Source: an uncultured Eubacteriales bacterium
Lineage (GTDB): Bacteria; Bacillota; Clostridia; Oscillospirales; CAG-382
Reading direction: 5' to 3'
Length of the DNA stretch: 64,000 nucleotides
Assembly (NCBI GenBank): GCA_900551295.1
Contig: URVJ01000008.1
Location: forward strand, 34,564-98,563
Positions 49,713-58,024 of this stretch are shown in pieces. Under the pieces are notes generated by a model, which had not been told where the DNA came from, searched no databases, and saw only the letters and a list, made by a program, of their open reading frames with translations. The translations under genes were made by a program, and so were the position numbers. Positions within the stretch are counted from its first letter, which is position 1. The number at the start of each line of letters is the position of its first letter.

Positions 49713-51989
49713 TTAATCTGCAACGTTGTTTACAAAGCTGTCAATGAGAGCCTTTTCGGCGTCTGAAAGCGAATTGTAGTGCTGAGTATCGTTCTTCACC
49801 GAAAGAGCAACGTCTCTCACGTTTCCGACCATGCTTTCGCCGTATACGTATGTTCCGTCGGATCTGAGCGCATAAGGACGCGCGACAAGGTTAAGGTCAT
49901 ACTTTCCGGCAGGTATTCCGGTAAGAACTCCGGTAAAGAGCGTTGCGGTGTTGTCGAGATAGCCCTTATTGTAAATGAAATTTGCCGAACCGTCAGACTT
50001 ATATGCGGCTTTCCGGAGATACTTTACGTTCTCCAAGCCGATTTCAAGGTCGGACGCCGAAAGTCCCGCGTTCTGCAAGGTCTGTTCAAGCGCTACGACA
50101 TATCCGAACTCGGTATATTCGGGAATATTTTCGTTAAGCACATACGCCTTGAATCTGAGACCGGAATTGTTTGAAGTAAGTCTTACTTCCTTTTCGTCAA
50201 CCGATATGGGGTTATATGCTTTAAGATCGGCGGTAACACCTGCATATGACGCGGTCTTTGCGGCATTTACGAGAACGGGAAGAGTTATCTTCGACGCGCC
50301 GTCCGAAAGCGTAATTGTTACGGTCTTTGAGTCGCCCGATACGCTCAGAGCCGATACGGCGTCTCCGAAATAGCTCTTGTAGTAAAGCGAGAGCGCCTTT
50401 GCAGTCTCGGATTCTATTGCTTCGGAATATACTGCGTTCACGGTTTTACCCGATATGCTTACAGTCGGTTCAAGAGTTACGGCAGGTTTGTAATATACCG
50501 CAAGGTTGTCGAAATACATAGTCTGCGTACCTGTGCCGTCAATGAGCGTGGGCGCAAACTTAAAGCTGTCCACTTTCTTGTCTTTCGGCACGGTAAAGGT
50601 TGTAACCTGTGTAAACCATTCTCCGGGAATCTGGTTTTCGGGTTTTGAATTGTGCGGCAAAGCGTTTGCGTCGCCCGAATACTGTGTCATATGCTGAACG
50701 TAATCGACGTTTTCAAAAGCGTCGTTCGGCAGAAGCACGTCAGACATCATTGTAATCTGTGCGCCGGCTGCCATTGCGTCAAAATATCCGGTTTTGTTTA
50801 CTCCGTACATTATAAAAGGAGCATTTGTGTTGCCTTTGAATGTGAACGCAAGATACTTTCCGTTTTCATCTGCAAGTATTTTCCTTGCGGAAAATCCCGA
50901 ATATGCGTGCCATACGTTATTGTCGAGTTTCCAGTCGGAATCTTTCATTTCATAATCCGACGAAAATCTCTCGTAGTCCTCGCAGAAGGATTTTGCGCCG
51001 TAAAGCAGAGAATTGTAGTCCGCACTCGGAATTTCAACCGCCTTTTCATTATATGCGGCGCTCTTGTCGGCGTTTACAAGCGACGGAATTACAACTTCGG
51101 CAGCTCCGGAGTTTCCGTTCAGTGTGAGCGTCATGGTTTTTCCGTTTATTGCGCACGCGCTTACGGCATTTCCGAAATAACGCGACGGTGAATCGCAGAG
51201 CGCCTTTGCAGCCTCGGTTTCTATTCCTCCGGGCACGCTTACCGTCAGCGTCGGATAGTCAAGTACCGCGGTATACTCTGCACTTGCGGCAGGCTTGTAA
51301 TAGACCGCAAGGTTATCTAAATATATTGTCTGAGTTCCGTTTTCCTTGAGCCACGGGCAGAACTTGAACTGCGAGATGCTGTCTCCGTCGGGCACGGTAA
51401 ATGTCGTCACCTGTGTGAACCATTTGTCCGAAACCTGATTGTCGGGAGCTTTTGACGTATACGATGTCTGTCCGGCCGTCGCATAGTGCGCCATGTGCTG
51501 AACGAAGTTTATGTTTGCAAATGTATCGGACGGCATCATGATGTCCGACAGCATTGTAATCTCAGTGCCGGCTGTCATCGGCGCAAAATAATTGTTATTT
51601 GACGCATATGTTATAAGCGGATACTGGCTTGAACCGCTGAACACAGCCGCAAGATACTTTCCGTTTTCGTCCGCAAGTATTTTCCTGGAGGAAAATCCGG
51701 AATATGCGTGCCATACGTCGTCGTTCACTTTCCAGTCGGAACCTTTCATCTCATAATCCGCCGTAAATCTCTCATAATCCTCGCAGAACGACTTTACACC
51801 GTAAAGCGGAGCATTGTAGTCAATGCTTTCATAATTAAGACTCGCCTCTGTACGTGCGTCCGTCGCCGCAGTCTCGGCGCCGTAAATGTTCTCGTCCGCG
51901 CTTTCGGTGATCTGCGCAAACGGCGCCGCAAATACGTTTGCCGACATGACAGTCATTGCCGCAAGAATCATACATAACAGCTTTTTCAT
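49713..51989 (-). CDS. Secreted modular protein with two tandem binding-like modules and shared C-terminal domain
   Basis: A 758-aa exported protein (signal peptide MKKLLCMILAAMTVMSANVFA). Two near-duplicate units (about 55-325 and 330-590) each contain a beta domain beginning LYG.KSFCEDYERF..DYEM and ending YLDNLAVYYKP or YFDNLAVYYKP, and a small domain with SRYFG or KSYFG and PSLVNADKSAAY. The C-terminal domain (about 598-758; SGLRFKAYV, FGYVVALE, VLTGIPAG, VARPYALRSDG) matches the 981-aa protein and the giant galactosidase. No catalytic residues were recognised; it is likely a glycan-binding surface protein. The DNA of the two units is similar enough to suggest recent duplication. The 38-aa peptide gene follows directly. 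Confidence 0.85.
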   Translation of the reverse strand: MKKLLCMILAAMTVMSANVFAAPFAQITESADENIYGAETAATDARTEASLNYESIDYNAPLYGVKSFCEDYERFTADYEMKGSDWKVNDDVWHAYSGFSSRKILADENGKYLAAVFSGSSQYPLITYASNNNYFAPMTAGTEITMLSDIMMPSDTFANINFVQHMAHYATAGQTSYTSKAPDNQVSDKWFTQVTTFTVPDGDSISQFKFCPWLKENGTQTIYLDNLAVYYKPAASAEYTAVLDYPTLTVSVPGGIETEAAKALCDSPSRYFGNAVSACAINGKTMTLTLNGNSGAAEVVIPSLVNADKSAAYNEKAVEIPSADYNSLLYGAKSFCEDYERFSSDYEMKDSDWKLDNNVWHAYSGFSARKILADENGKYLAFTFKGNTNAPFIMYGVNKTGYFDAMAAGAQITMMSDVLLPNDAFENVDYVQHMTQYSGDANALPHNSKPENQIPGEWFTQVTTFTVPKDKKVDSFKFAPTLIDGTGTQTMYFDNLAVYYKPAVTLEPTVSISGKTVNAVYSEAIESETAKALSLYYKSYFGDAVSALSVSGDSKTVTITLSDGASKITLPVLVNAAKTASYAGVTADLKAYNPISVDEKEVRLTSNNSGLRFKAYVLNENIPEYTEFGYVVALEQTLQNAGLSASDLEIGLENVKYLRKAAYKSDGSANFIYNKGYLDNTATLFTGVLTGIPAGKYDLNLVARPYALRSDGTYVYGESMVGNVRDVALSVKNDTQHYNSLSDAEKALIDSFVNNVAD
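50500..51800 (-). repeat. Intragenic duplication in the 758-aa protein gene
   Basis: Blocks around 50830-50975 and 51650-51775 are almost the same (for example GAATATGCGTGCCATACGT, GCAAGTATTTTCCT, AGTCCTCGCAGAA-like, plus strand), encoding the two CEDYERF...WHAYSGFS segments. Confidence 0.8.
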
Positions 51990-52086
51990 ATTTCTGACCT
52001 CTCTGTAAAATTATTTTTGCAAACAGCGGCGGCAAATACTCCGAAAAATCCGTGTCGAAACGCTTATCCGCCCTCTTTACGCCTAT

Positions 52087-52115
52087 ATTATAAAATATTG
52101 CGTGCATTTTTTCAA
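52087..52115 (-). promoter_or_regulatory. Sigma-A promoter of the 758-aa secreted protein gene
   Basis: TTGAAA (complement of 52110-52115), 17-bp spacer, TATAAT (complement of 52087-52092). Confidence 0.82.
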
Positions 52116-52328
52116 GCAATTTTGTGCCGCTTTATCAATTATTAAAAAATTTATAAACATATTTTAGCACATTTTCAAAAATTTACGTCGGATTTTTGAA
52201 CTAAAATCTGATTTTTGTACCTCGGCAAATTTCTACATACAAAATATCACAAAACTCCATGCAATATGCCGCTGCGCGGCACAGTGGAAATGTATGCGCG
52301 ATATTTTGGCTCTGTTTAAAAAAAATAC

Positions 52329-52357
52329 TTGAATTGAGGCGCTCCGTGTGGTAAAAT
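52329..52357 (+). promoter_or_regulatory. Sigma-A promoter of guaA
   Basis: TTGAAT (52329-52334), 17-bp spacer, TAAAAT (52352-52357), 40 bp before the ATG. Confidence 0.8.
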
Positions 52358-52396
52358 GTATTATTATAGGCAAATGTTTTGTTTAAGGAGATTTTT

Positions 52397-54283
52397 ATGG
52401 AAGAAAAGTGTGCCATACTTGACTGCGGCGGTCAGTATACAAAGGTCATAGACAGAAAAGTCAGAGAGCTTGGTGTAAAAAGCGAAATTTTCCCGATAGG
52501 CGTAAGCCCCGAAAAGCTGCGCGGTTTCGGCGGAATGATTCTTTCGGGAGGACCTTCAAGCGTTTGGGAAAAGGGCGCTCCTGAATACGATCCCGAAATA
52601 TTCTCTCTCGGGATTCCGACTCTCGGCATATGCTACGGAATGCAGCTCATAAACGACTGTTTCGGCGGAAAAGTCGTTCCCAACTTCAAAACGGAGTACG
52701 GTCAGATCGAGATCAACATTGATACGTCCTGCCCACTGTTTGCAGGTCTTTCGAGCCGTGAAAAGGTACTCATGAGCCACGGAGACGCAGTTGAAAAGTT
52801 TGCCGACGGCTTTGTACAGGTTGCGGACACCGACGGAGTTACAGCCGGCATCTGGAACGCGGAGAAGAAAATCGCAGCCGTTCAGTTCCACCCCGAAGTC
52901 GATCCTACGGTACACGGCATTAAGATGCTTGAAAACTTCCTTCGCGGAATATGCTGCTTTAAGGAAAAATACGCCCTTGAGGACAGAATAGAAACATCGG
53001 TAAAAATGATACGTGAAAAAGTCGGAAACGGCAAGGTGATCGTACTTGTCAGCGGCGGCGTGGATTCGGCTGTTACGGCGGCTCTTCTCGTCAAGGCACT
53101 CAATCCCTCTCAGGTCTACGGCATACACATAGACCACGGCATGATGAGAAAGAACGAATCGGATCTCATATGCGCAAATCTTGCCGATCTCGGTCTTACT
53201 CAGATGAGAAGAATAAACGCCGAAGACGAATTCTTCAACACTCCTCTCGTAATTGACGGAGAGCAGTACAAACCTCTGTCGCAGACCTGCGAACCGGAGA
53301 AAAAGAGAGCTATAATCGGTCATATGTTCTTTGTCGTCACCGAAAAGGCGGCAAAAGAGCTTGATCTTGATTTTGATACGGCATTTCTCGGTCAGGGTAC
53401 GCTTCGTCCCGACCTCATCGAAAGCGGAAACCCCGATGTTTCGGGCTATGCACACAAGATAAAGACGCATCACAACGACGTAGGCGTAATAAGAACGCTC
53501 AGAGATAAGGGTCATGTCATAGAAACCAACTGGGACTGGCACAAGGACGAGGTAAGACAGGTTGCGAGAATGCTCGGACTTGACGAAGCCATTGCTTCGC
53601 GTCAGCCTTTCCCCGGCCCGGGACTCGGCGTGCGCATACTCTGCACGGACAATTCCGGAAAAGATACGTCGCCGGAATACGCAGAGAAAAAACAGAGACT
53701 TGTATCGGCTGTCGAAAAAATATCGCCGGAATACAAGTGCGACCTTGCTCCCGTGCAGAGCGTAGGCGTTCAGGGCGACCACAGAAGTTACAAGAACATG
53801 ACTGTTCTGTATTCGCAGAGCCAAAATCCGCTTGACACCGATATAGACAAGCTTTACAGCGCGGCAAAGAAGATACCGAATGAGCTTGAATTCATAAACC
53901 GCGTGACATATTGCCTTAACGAAAGCGCAGCCGGCGTGTCCGAGCTTAAATGCACGCCGACGCACATCTGCCACCAGACCGCAGAGCTTCTCCGCGAGAT
54001 CGACGATATAACGACGCGCAATCTTATGAATAAAAACATAGCGCAGTGCTTTGCCGTACTCGTGCCGATAAGCGCGCATGAGGGCAAGAAATATTCGATT
54101 GCAATGCGTGCCGTGTGTACGTCCGACTTTATGACGGCGCAGTCCGCAGTTCCCGGCGTTGATTTTCCGCTTGAGGCGCTCAAAAAGGCGCGTGACGAAA
54201 TAACCGAACGCTTCGGCAACGTGATCTCGCTCGTGCTCTATGATGTTACCGGTAAACCTCCGGCTACGGTGGAGTGGGAATGA
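52397..54283 (+). CDS. guaA: GMP synthase, long eukaryote-like form
   Basis: Converts XMP to GMP with glutamine and ATP. The 628-aa protein has a class I glutaminase (about 1-200; nucleophile Cys 79 in LGICYGMQL, His-Glu in VQFHPEVD), an ATP-pyrophosphatase domain (VLVSGGVDSAVTAALL) and an enlarged C-terminal region. Typical bacterial GuaA has about 515 residues. This one matches the longer class that includes human GMPS (KIKTHHND, SRQPFPGPGLGVRILC, VGVQGDHRSY, TSDFMTA..AVPG, the final KPPATVEWE). ATG 52397 has TAAGGAG 6 nt upstream. The 3' end is a common integration site for genomic islands, and an island follows directly. Confidence 0.95.
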   Translation: MEEKCAILDCGGQYTKVIDRKVRELGVKSEIFPIGVSPEKLRGFGGMILSGGPSSVWEKGAPEYDPEIFSLGIPTLGICYGMQLINDCFGGKVVPNFKTEYGQIEINIDTSCPLFAGLSSREKVLMSHGDAVEKFADGFVQVADTDGVTAGIWNAEKKIAAVQFHPEVDPTVHGIKMLENFLRGICCFKEKYALEDRIETSVKMIREKVGNGKVIVLVSGGVDSAVTAALLVKALNPSQVYGIHIDHGMMRKNESDLICANLADLGLTQMRRINAEDEFFNTPLVIDGEQYKPLSQTCEPEKKRAIIGHMFFVVTEKAAKELDLDFDTAFLGQGTLRPDLIESGNPDVSGYAHKIKTHHNDVGVIRTLRDKGHVIETNWDWHKDEVRQVARMLGLDEAIASRQPFPGPGLGVRILCTDNSGKDTSPEYAEKKQRLVSAVEKISPEYKCDLAPVQSVGVQGDHRSYKNMTVLYSQSQNPLDTDIDKLYSAAKKIPNELEFINRVTYCLNESAAGVSELKCTPTHICHQTAELLREIDDITTRNLMNKNIAQCFAVLVPISAHEGKKYSIAMRAVCTSDFMTAQSAVPGVDFPLEALKKARDEITERFGNVISLVLYDVTGKPPATVEWE

Positions 54284-54390
54284 ATTCACACTCCTGAAAA
54301 AGCCCGTAAATAAAGGCTTTTCGCCGTTCTACTGTCCTTTGTGGCAACAAAATGGCAACATTATTTGAATTATCATAAGAATAAGCAAAG

Positions 54391-54427
54391 AGCTATCAGA
54401 TTTTTTGAAAGTCTGATAGCTCTTTTT
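54391..54427 (+). terminator. Strong hairpin terminator downstream of guaA
   Basis: AGCTATCAGA / TCTGATAGCT (10 bp, perfect) followed by CTTTTTT. Just before it, GTGGCAACAAAATGGCAACA (54341-54360) contains the direct repeat TGGCAACA, often seen at the edge of integrated elements. Confidence 0.8.
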
Positions 54428-54438
54428 TCTTGCCAAAT

Positions 54439-55275
54439 TTATGTTAATAATGCAAATGTTTTATACTGCTCATAAAGTTGATTGATATTCAAGTTTGCGA
54501 TTTCAACGAGCGAATAATGCTGTTGTAGATGTTTAACAAACTCACAACCTAAATAATAGCCGACATCGCTGTGGCTTTTATAATTACACCAATCCCCGAA
54601 GAAATCTTGCGTGCTTATATTGTTGTCAATGCGGTTTAGATATTCCTGTTTAATTTCCAATTTATTGTCTGTACACCAAGTAAGCCAATCGTTCTTATTT
54701 TGATGGTAATAATTATTGTTTTGGCATAAAATCTGCTCACATACCATTGCAATTCCTTCCTGATACAGTTGAACCAATGATTCTTCACCTTTCGATTGAG
54801 TTTTCGGATGCAAAACTCCATAGGTTTTATGCCATATGTGACCAATTTCGTGAAAGATTAAAGCTTGCATATCTGCTTCATTTTGCCAATCTAACTCAAT
54901 GATTTTTTCTATTCCAAGCAAAATAGTATTTCTTCCATCAAGTGCTGTTGCCCAACCTGCGCCGTTACATAATCCTAAATAAAGAATAATATCCAAGTCG
55001 ATATCATTTTTAAAAAGTTTATTTATGTTGCTGTTAAGCTGATTTGTTACAGAAATAAAAGAAGTGTTTGTGCGAAGCGCCGCCTCCTTATTCAATAATA
55101 CATTGTTAACTACAGGAAATATCACTTTATTAAAATCATACTCTTTTGCATCCTGTTCGCACTTTTTGCTTAATTCACAAGAAAACTCTTTTGTATATTT
55201 TCTCCAAGAATCCAGATTAAACATGTTGTTAGTGAAACAATTCTGTATTTTATCAAATGTATTAATTATTCTCAT
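54439..55275 (-). CDS. Putative zinc metallopeptidase (HEIGH motif)
   Basis: A 278-aa soluble protein containing HEIGHIWH (first His about residue 142), preceded by DMQALIF and followed by a Glu-containing helix (LYQEGIAMVCEQIL) about 25 residues later, the spacing of a gluzincin. The region GAGWATALDGRNTILLGIE before it is typical of the beta strand that lines such sites. Substrate and family are not recognised. There is no signal peptide. The gene is clearly more AT-rich than guaA and its codon use differs, consistent with horizontal gain. It is the first cargo gene after guaA. Confidence 0.75.
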   Translation of the reverse strand: MRIINTFDKIQNCFTNNMFNLDSWRKYTKEFSCELSKKCEQDAKEYDFNKVIFPVVNNVLLNKEAALRTNTSFISVTNQLNSNINKLFKNDIDLDIILYLGLCNGAGWATALDGRNTILLGIEKIIELDWQNEADMQALIFHEIGHIWHKTYGVLHPKTQSKGEESLVQLYQEGIAMVCEQILCQNNNYYHQNKNDWLTWCTDNKLEIKQEYLNRIDNNISTQDFFGDWCNYKSHSDVGYYLGCEFVKHLQQHYSLVEIANLNINQLYEQYKTFALLT

Positions 55276-55308
55276 AAACTCAATCCTCCAAAATAAAAAC
55301 AGTCCGAT

Positions 55309-55690
55309 TTATATTTCTTTAAGACGATTTTTAAAAGCTTCTGTCATAACATCACTGAATTCTTGTGACGGGACTTTAACATAACCGGAATTTTCATCAT
55401 ATTTCGGGTAGTTGTAGCGCCACTTGTCATAGTCCTCCCGGTTGATTTCGCCATTACGATACTTTTCGGTTTGTTCCGCCCACGCAGTGAGCATTTCGGA
55501 TAGCTCAGCCTTCCGGGGATCAACACGCAGGGAAACGCCGTTTTCTCCGGTTTCCACCGTCAAACCGTAGCGATCCTCCAAGGTGAACAGGGTGTGCATC
55601 AGGCCGAGATAGCTGTCAATGTCCGGTACGGACAGCGCCGGCGGAGAGACACCCAGCGCATCGGCAAGGCTATATTGACAGCCTTTATGG
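55309..55690 (-). pseudogene. XRE-family regulator, C-terminal fragment (HTH missing)
   Basis: The product from SLADALGVSPPALSVPDIDSYLGLMHTLF through EQTEKYRNGEINREDYDKWRYNYP matches the C-terminal part of common Clostridial mobile-element XRE regulators. The HTH is cut off inside the second helix; upstream sequence past about 55680 belongs to an integrase remnant in the opposite direction. It is probably non-functional. Confidence 0.8.
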
Positions 55691-55982
55691 TGTGACTGAC
55701 AGTGACAGGATATTCCCAATCAGCAAAAGCTATTTGCATCATGAAATGGATAGGGGTGCAAAAGCTGCCGGAGTGAAGCGTATACCAATACATTCAATTC
55801 GTCACAGCCACATAAGCTTGTTGATTGATTTAGGTTTTTCGGCTGTTGCGATAGCTGACCGAGTTGGCCACGAAAGCATAGACATAACATATAATTATGC
55901 TCATATGTTTCCGTCGGCACAGCTTGATATGGCTAATAAACTGAATTCAGAGAGGAGTGAGGATAATGGAGAAAACGCTTGA
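55683..55982 (+). pseudogene. Tyrosine recombinase (integrase), C-terminal fragment
   Basis: Only the last 95 or so residues remain: RIFPISKSYLHHEMDRG, then HSIRHSHISLL (catalytic HxxR) , VGHESIDITYNYAHMF (second His/catalytic Tyr). The first catalytic Arg and the DNA-binding N-terminus are missing, so it cannot recombine DNA. It is joined head to head with the truncated XRE gene at about 55680, marking an old rearrangement. The mobile-element gene at 55966 follows with a short overlap, the normal order in such elements. Confidence 0.85.
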
Positions 55983-56292
55983 TAATAAAGGTAGATGGCG
56001 GAATGTGATAATATCATTTCGGATGTCACCGCAGGAACGGGATAACTTGAATGCCAGAGTAAAGCTGTCAGGACTTACAAAACAGGACTACATAATCAAA
56101 CGCCTGTCGGAGCGTGATGTGATAGTTCAGCCGAACACAAGAGTTTACAAGGCTTTAAGGAACCAAATGGCAGAAATTTTGGCAGAGTTAAAGCGAATAA
56201 ATACCGGTGCTGACATCGACAGTGACTTGCTTGATATAATTCATATTACGATGCAAACCTACAACGGGTTGGCAGAAAAAGAAAAGTCCTGA
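55966..56292 (+). CDS. Mobile-element ribbon-helix-helix-like accessory protein
   Basis: A 108-aa protein of the type found after the integrase in Clostridial mobilizable elements. ISFRMSPQERDNLNARVKLSGLTKQDYIIKRL looks like a ribbon-helix-helix DNA-binding region, similar to MobC-like relaxosome proteins; the second half is helical. The ATG at 55966 follows GAGAGGAG. It precedes a truncated ATPase gene, as in intact elements. The role is inferred from context. Confidence 0.75.
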   Translation: MEKTLDNKGRWRNVIISFRMSPQERDNLNARVKLSGLTKQDYIIKRLSERDVIVQPNTRVYKALRNQMAEILAELKRINTGADIDSDLLDIIHITMQTYNGLAEKEKS

Positions 56293-56322
56293 TGTATCGG
56301 CAAATACAAAAGGACTCGGAAA

Positions 56323-56363
56323 GTGTGGTAAAACACCTTCACAACAAAGATATTTTACCACAC
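56323..56363. repeat. 11-bp perfect inverted repeat upstream of the truncated ATPase
   Basis: GTGTGGTAAAA (56323-56333) and TTTTACCACAC (56353-56363), separated by 19 bp. It could be a protein-binding site or an mRNA hairpin before the ribosome site of the next gene. Confidence 0.7.
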
Positions 56364-56396
56364 CTCCGGCAAATTTGCAATAGGAGGTGACAAAAA

Positions 56397-56606
56397 ATGA
56401 GCAATTTAAAACTAATAAATATGCGTGATGTTGAAGTTGAGCCTATATGCTGGCTTTGGTATCCGTTTATTCCATACGGAAAAGTGACGATTATACAAGG
56501 TGATCCCGGTGAGGGAAAAACAACGCTTGTTATTCAGATTATTGCACGGCTCACCAAAGGTGAAAGCATAATTGATGAAGATAAAAGCCTGCCGATAACT
56601 ACATAA
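56397..56606 (+). pseudogene. RepA-like AAA ATPase, N-terminal fragment
   Basis: Only 69 codons: ISNLK-type start, WLWYPFIPYGKVTIIQGDPGEGKTTLVIQI with an intact Walker A. Full-length relatives in Clostridial elements continue for several hundred residues; here the frame ends soon after the P-loop, and a CGGGAATGTG-G-CACATTCCCG hairpin (56608-56628) follows. A good AGGAGG precedes the start, so a short peptide could still be made, but function is unlikely. Confidence 0.8.
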
Positions 56607-56659
56607 ACGGGAATGTGGCACATTCCCGTAAAAATAATTAAGAATGAGAGGATTGAATT

Positions 56660-57103
56660 ATGAAAGACAGATTTATTGAAAACGGAATTGAGTATGTTCG
56701 ATGCGGCGATTATTTTTTACCTGATTTTGAAATTCCGCAATGCGAATACGCAATCGGACAATTCGGCAGATTAAGAAAACAGTATCTGAAAACAAAAAAG
56801 CCGTGCCAGTACAGCACGCTTTTAATGACAGGAAAACTGTTTGAACATCTGCATGAAGTCGATAAACAGGCACAAGAAATTTTAGAGAAATTTATAAGGG
56901 CGGCAGAGAAAACTGCTTCCGACAAGGAGGCGCACCAAATGGAATGGGTTGAGCATATGAACAATGCTAAAGCCTCCGCAATGGAGATTATAAATGGAAA
57001 TGTCAATAAAAGTGCGCGTAAACAAGTGCCCCAAATACTTGCTTGTAATTTTAAGTACCTCATGATTTTATCACTCATGTTATATACTCTCCCTGTTTTT
57101 TGA
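56660..57103 (+). CDS. TnpV-like transposon protein, altered C-terminus
   Basis: The first about 115 residues match TnpV-type transposon-encoded proteins (FIENGIEYVRCGDYFLPDFEIP, FGRLRKQYLKTKKPCQYSTLLMTGKLFEHLHEVD). The usual end after MNNAKASAMEIIN is replaced by about 30 unrelated residues (NGNVNKSARKQVPQILACNF...), which suggests fusion to other sequence by a deletion or rearrangement. The function of TnpV is unknown. It is likely a remnant in a decayed element. Confidence 0.75.
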   Translation: MKDRFIENGIEYVRCGDYFLPDFEIPQCEYAIGQFGRLRKQYLKTKKPCQYSTLLMTGKLFEHLHEVDKQAQEILEKFIRAAEKTASDKEAHQMEWVEHMNNAKASAMEIINGNVNKSARKQVPQILACNFKYLMILSLMLYTLPVF

Positions 57104-57190
57104 CATACTGCCGCTTTATTTTGTCTTTAGAATTACACTTAACATTGCATATAAATTTAAGCGCAAAAAAGTCTTTATTTTACAAACTAA

Positions 57191-57688
57191 TCATACATCA
57201 TGGATAATTTTCTTTATTTCACAGGAATCCTCAGCTGTATAACTCTCCGTATATATTAATTCATCAATTTTTGAAAAACCTTTTAGGTTAATTACTTTAC
57301 CGCGAACTTTTTTGGATACCAGGTTTTCTGCGGTTATTGTTTCTCCGGAAACCTCATCGCAATAAACAGTATAAACAGTCGGACGCTTAAATATAGATTT
57401 TCTTTTCGTTACGATGATATGCACTTGATTTGCATCTATTTTTGCACATTTGCAATCAGAACTGACGAAAGCGTCAAAACATTCGGAATGTGTTATGCTG
57501 TCGCCGTGAAAATCTCCGCAAATTTTAATGTTTTTCCCGCTGCATTCGCAGAAGTTAAAATTTCCTGTAACATCTAAAAAATCAACAGATAAATAATTAT
57601 GCGAGGTTGCCGAACCGTAGACTTTTATGCTTTCATACTCTCCGTTTTCAATCGTAATTGTGCCGTAAATTGATAGATTATCAGCCAA
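57191..57688 (-). CDS. Beta-helical, bactofilin/YhbE-like protein
   Basis: A 165-aa protein with repeated short strands of the pattern seen in right-handed beta-helix proteins of the bactofilin/YhbE group (NLSIYGTITIENGEYESIKVYGSA, VTGNFNFCECSGKNIKICGDFHGDS). Such proteins form polymers or scaffolds near the membrane; identification is tentative. It has a strong promoter (57827-57855) and is probably monocistronic. Confidence 0.6.
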   Translation of the reverse strand: MADNLSIYGTITIENGEYESIKVYGSATSHNYLSVDFLDVTGNFNFCECSGKNIKICGDFHGDSITHSECFDAFVSSDCKCAKIDANQVHIIVTKRKSIFKRPTVYTVYCDEVSGETITAENLVSKKVRGKVINLKGFSKIDELIYTESYTAEDSCEIKKIIHDV

Positions 57689-57826
57689 AATCGTTGCCTC
57701 CTTTAAATTTACCCGGAATAAGACAAGAGTTCATTAAATAATTCTTTCTTGTCCGTATATTTCTAAAATGAAACGTCGGAATATTGAATTAGTTTACAAA
57801 CTCCGTAAGTATCATTCTGTAATTTC

Positions 57827-57855
57827 ATTATAATGCCAATCTTTGTATTTGTCAA
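57827..57855 (-). promoter_or_regulatory. Sigma-A promoter of the YhbE-like gene
   Basis: TTGACA (complement of 57850-57855), 17-bp spacer, TATAAT (complement of 57827-57832). Confidence 0.83.
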
Positions 57856-57973
57856 TATTATATTATTATGAATATTGAAAATAAACGGCTGCGCTTTGCA
57901 TATTTCGCATTACAAAGTGAAACAGCAAATATACTCAACGATAATATTGTTATTAAAATTAAAATATGTAAGC

Positions 57974-58014
57974 AAATAAAAATCGCGGAATTTACTAACA
58001 TCTGTCCGCGATTT
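57974..58014 (-). terminator. Terminator of the HTH regulator gene
   Basis: AAATCGCGGA / TCCGCGATTT (10 bp) followed by TTATTTG on the minus strand. Confidence 0.8.
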
Positions 58015-58024
58015 ATAATAGTAT

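Larger units (their letters stand above)
51990..52396. other. Divergent intergenic region, no gene seen
   Basis: About 400 bp between two divergently transcribed genes. It holds the minus-strand promoter (52087-52115) and the guaA promoter (52329-52357). The middle is very AT-rich, with a GCCGC-TGC-GCGGC hairpin at about 52268-52281. No riboswitch was recognised before guaA. Confidence 0.6.
57689..58024. other. AT-rich intergenic region with promoter and terminator, no gene seen
   Basis: Holds the promoter of the YhbE-like gene and the terminator of the HTH gene to its right; the remaining sequence is AT-rich with no coding pattern. Confidence 0.6.

Noticed and set aside
52556..54289. Long minus-strand open frame opposite guaA (577 codons)
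   Set aside because: Antisense shadow of guaA with biased composition; no ribosome site and no family features.
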